DNA from: Clostridium transplantifaecale
Lineage (GTDB): Bacteria > Bacillota > Clostridia > Lachnospirales > Lachnospiraceae
NCBI RefSeq assembly: GCF_900626075.1
Contig: NZ_UYZY01000001.1
Location: forward strand, 62,001-126,000
Length of the DNA: 64,000 nt
Direction: 5' to 3'
Shown: in pieces, positions 61,814-64,000 of the stretch
Numbering within the stretch: the stretch's first letter is position 1
Layout: the number at the start of each line of letters is the position of its first letter
The notes under the pieces: model-generated
What the model was told of the DNA's origin: nothing
The model's database searches: none
Seen by the model: only the letters and a program-made list of their open reading frames with translations
Made by a program: the position numbers and the translations under genes

Positions 61814-62221
61814 ATGGAACGTACATATCACTGCGCAAAAATTGCAAAAGGAACGGCAAAGGCTGAGGCGCTGGTATCCAAAGATGCCGTCTGCTTTTAT
61901 CTCGTAGTACCGGAGACCGGGGAGCTCATTGAGCGCAACCACGATATCAACGGAAAAAATGTGGCTGGGAAAATACTCATTATGCCGTCAGGCAAAGGCA
62001 GTTCCGTAGTCCAGGCCGATGGACTCTATAAACTTTTAATGAAAGGCAATCACCCGTCCGGACTGATCGTGGAGACGGCGGACACAGTGTTGGTTACGGC
62101 GGCTGTGGCCATGGAAATTCCGATGGTACACAAGGTAGACCCGGAATTCTTCAAAGAAATTAAAGACGGAATGACCGTATCAATGGACGCTACAAATGGA
62201 ATTATTACCGTAAACGATTGA
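61814..62221 (+). CDS. Aconitase X swivel-domain (small) subunit
   Basis: 135 residues of the DUF126 swivelling-domain family, partner of the large subunit. MPSGKGSSVVQADGLYKL holds the conserved Gly/Ser-rich loop with the catalytic Ser of the family. It starts on the base after the large subunit's stop, so the pair is translated together. Confidence 0.9.
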   Translation: MERTYHCAKIAKGTAKAEALVSKDAVCFYLVVPETGELIERNHDINGKNVAGKILIMPSGKGSSVVQADGLYKLLMKGNHPSGLIVETADTVLVTAAVAMEIPMVHKVDPEFFKEIKDGMTVSMDATNGIITVND

Positions 62222-62258
62222 TCCACAGTCAGAGTGAAAATCCAGAAGGAGGATATGT

Positions 62259-63362
62259 ATGAAACGAAGAATAAAGGCAGCAGCGGCAATCCTGACAGCA
62301 GTCAGCTTAGTAACAGGCCTCACGGCATGTGGTTCATCAGGCAGCGCTTCCGGCACACCGGCGGCTCAGGCCGACACAAAGAGTGATACATCATCTCAAA
62401 ACCAGCCGGCCGGAGATTCCGGATACACAGGAGAATCATATCAGATCAGTATCGGACATATCTGTTCCGAGAGCCATTCCCTTCATAAATGCTGTCTGGC
62501 TTTTAAGGAGGAAGTAGAATCCAAATCGGGCGGTAAGATTACCGTGGAGATTCATCCCAACAGCGAGCTGGGCGGTGATGAGGCGATGCTGGAATCCGTA
62601 GCGCTTGGAACACTGACTATGGTAGTTCCGTCGGCCAACCTGCTGAGCGCCTATGTGGACGGCTTTCAAGTTCTCGGAATGCCATACCTCTTTGAAAATC
62701 CGCAGCAGGCATTTGCTGCAATGGATGGAGATTTAGGAACCATTCTGAACAAAAAGCTGGAGGACAATAACGTAGGTCTCTTAAACCTCGGTTATAACTT
62801 TAACGGCATTAGAAATATGACCAATAACAAACGGCCAATCAAGACTCCTGAAGATTTGAAAGGACTTAAAATGCGCTGCATGAGCAACCAGGTATACATA
62901 AAGATGTTCGAAGCGCTCGGAGCAAATGCGACACCTATGAGCTGGAGCGAACTTTTCACAGCAATGCAGCAGGGAACCGTAGACGGGGAAGAAAACCCGG
63001 CGTCCCTGATTTACGAATCGAAATTCCAGGAAGTACAGAAATATATCAGCACTACAGAACACATCTATGATTTCTGCGGAATCGTTATCAACAGGGATTT
63101 CTATGAGGGAATGGATGAGCAGGCAAGGAAAATTCTGGATGACGCAGTACAGACCAAACTGATCGATGAACAGCGCTCCATGGAGTTAGACAACAATGGA
63201 GAATATCTGAAAAAGCTGCATGAAGAAGGAATGGAACTGACAGAGCTTACACCGGAAGAACGCAAGGTCTTCGCAGAGAAGGTCGCACCGATGTATGAAA
63301 ACTGGGAGAATACCTATGGCCAGGACATTGTGGATGCAGTGGAGAAATACAGAGCTGAATAA
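62259..63362 (+). CDS. dctP: TRAP transporter solute-binding lipoprotein (DctP family)
   Basis: 367 residues. Lipobox LVTGLTACGSS (Cys about residue 25), a Ser/Gly/Thr-rich spacer, then a DctP fold (~60-367). Seen: IGHICSESHSLHKCCLAFKEEVESKSGGKITVEIHPNSELGG, MPYLFENPQQAFAAMDG, GLKMRCMSNQVYIKMFEALGANATPMSWSELFTAMQQGTVDG. An Arg in the last block normally pairs with the solute carboxylate, so a carboxylic acid is expected. AGAAGGAGGATATGT precedes the ATG. Confidence 0.93.
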   Translation: MKRRIKAAAAILTAVSLVTGLTACGSSGSASGTPAAQADTKSDTSSQNQPAGDSGYTGESYQISIGHICSESHSLHKCCLAFKEEVESKSGGKITVEIHPNSELGGDEAMLESVALGTLTMVVPSANLLSAYVDGFQVLGMPYLFENPQQAFAAMDGDLGTILNKKLEDNNVGLLNLGYNFNGIRNMTNNKRPIKTPEDLKGLKMRCMSNQVYIKMFEALGANATPMSWSELFTAMQQGTVDGEENPASLIYESKFQEVQKYISTTEHIYDFCGIVINRDFYEGMDEQARKILDDAVQTKLIDEQRSMELDNNGEYLKKLHEEGMELTELTPEERKVFAEKVAPMYENWENTYGQDIVDAVEKYRAE

Positions 63363-63395
63363 TATCCCGATGGCAATTGTGAAAGGAAGAATCTT

Positions 63396-63908
63396 ATGAA
63401 GAAAATCATAAACTTCTATAATCAGCTGGAAGCCCACCTTCTGGTGTGCAGCCTGATTTTTACCGTGATTCTCGTCTTCTTCCAGGTAATTCTGAGATAT
63501 GTGTTCGGATCCTCACTTTCCTGGTCGGAAGAACTGGCAAGATACATATTTATCTGGCAAATCTGGCTCGGCACCAGCGTGGCCCAGAGGGATAATTCCC
63601 ATGTCCGTATCGAAGCGCTGGGCGGTACAGGGGAGAGCAGACGTAAAGATCTGATTCGCATCATTTCCGATGTGATTTGGCTTGCATTCTGTCTGCTGCT
63701 TGTAAAATACGGATTTGAACTGGTAGCCTCCATCCAGAAACGCGGCCTCATCTCGGCCGCGATGAGGATGCCGATGTACCTTGTATATTTGAGCCTCCCT
63801 GTCAGCCAGCTGGCGGTGTCAATCAGGATTATCGGAGAATTATGGCAGAAACTCCATGAACTTAAAAATGATAGAGGAGAGATTGGGGAAGGGGGCGAAG
63901 GAGCTTGA
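63396..63908 (+). CDS. dctQ: TRAP transporter small permease (DctQ family)
   Basis: 170 residues with four helices. Family block LEAHLLVCSLIFTVILVFFQVILRYVFGSSLSWSEELARYIFIWQIWLGTSVAQRD is intact. It couples DctP to the large permease DctM that follows, overlapping by four bases. AAAGGAAGAATCTT lies before the ATG. Confidence 0.93.
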   Translation: MKKIINFYNQLEAHLLVCSLIFTVILVFFQVILRYVFGSSLSWSEELARYIFIWQIWLGTSVAQRDNSHVRIEALGGTGESRRKDLIRIISDVIWLAFCLLLVKYGFELVASIQKRGLISAAMRMPMYLVYLSLPVSQLAVSIRIIGELWQKLHELKNDRGEIGEGGEGA

Positions 63909-64000
63909 ATATAGCCGTACTGTTTGGTTCATTTGTTTTGATGATGGCTTTGTCGGTACCTGTCGGATACGCCATAGGCATTGCTACCTTTATCACGCTG
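63905..64000 (+). CDS. dctM: TRAP transporter large permease (DctM family), cut by window end
   Basis: Only the first 32 codons are present: LNIAVLFGSFVLMMALSVPVGYAIGIATFITL, the first two helices of DctM (compare VPIAFALGLASL in homologues). Start is TTG 63905, overlapping the dctQ stop. The remaining ~390 residues lie beyond the window. Confidence 0.85.
   Translation, partial: MNIAVLFGSFVLMMALSVPVGYAIGIATFITL

Overview
The window looks like a chromosomal segment from a spore-forming, obligately anaerobic member of the Clostridia, most likely Lachnospiraceae (Enterocloster / Lachnoclostridium / C. symbiosum-like). Reasons: strong AGGAGG ribosome sites, TTGACA/TATAAT promoters, Rex, a T-box before ileS, sporulation genes (SpoIID, a SpoIIQ-like protein, CotJA-B-C), an acyl-CoA dehydrogenase fused to an ETF-alpha domain, and many TRAP, SSS, NSS and MATE transporters. 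The genus is an inference; no rRNA or other decisive marker is present.

Layout. 1-7.5 kb: a truncated ABC-F ATPase (minus), then rex-acpS-nnr-alr-mazF and a CNNM/CBS membrane protein. 7.6-13 kb: MATE pump, sugar O-acetyltransferase, and minus-strand asnB and an unnamed permease. 13.1-16 kb: a 1.9-kb group II intron sitting in the exact middle of a ~206-bp palindromic element, with a second, intron-free copy just downstream. 16-26.4 kb: yebC, a sodium:solute symporter, a stand-alone pyruvate-kinase C-terminal domain, the ACAD-ETF fusion, pncB, and a PTS EIIC-EAL fusion. 26.5-35 kb: T-box-ileS, glgP, an anchored protein, spoIID and a degenerate SpoIIQ/M23 protein. 35-41.3 kb: LUD protein, CBS protein, cotJABC (cotJA carries a 21-bp tandem repeat), a DUF1540 mini-protein, a XRE-cupin regulator divergent from a micro-ORF-NSS-LysE amino-acid transport set. 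41.4-47.5 kb: tRNA-Glu and tRNA-Pro, small proteins, an MBL hydrolase, MarR-MATE, tRNA-Gly, and a secreted cell-wall-binding-repeat protein. 47.7-53 kb: two-component system and a glycine-betaine-type ABC transporter whose binding protein and permease are one polypeptide. 53.4-58.8 kb: trkA-trkH potassium uptake, small proteins including a Cys-Gly-rich one, HAD phosphatase. 59-64 kb: tRNA-Pro, a GntR regulator, a two-subunit aconitase X dehydratase and a TRAP transporter (DctP, DctQ, start of DctM, cut by the window end).

The most notable items are (i) four copies of a ~45-bp intergenic hairpin whose stem is kept by compensatory changes, (ii) the paired ~206-bp palindromes, one split by the intron at its apex, (iii) two near-identical palindromes bracketing the aconitase X promoter, a ready candidate regulon for the adjacent GntR protein, and (iv) several unusual fusions: ACAD-ETFalpha, EIIC-EAL, and binding protein-permease. 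No CRISPR array, prophage or transposase was seen.
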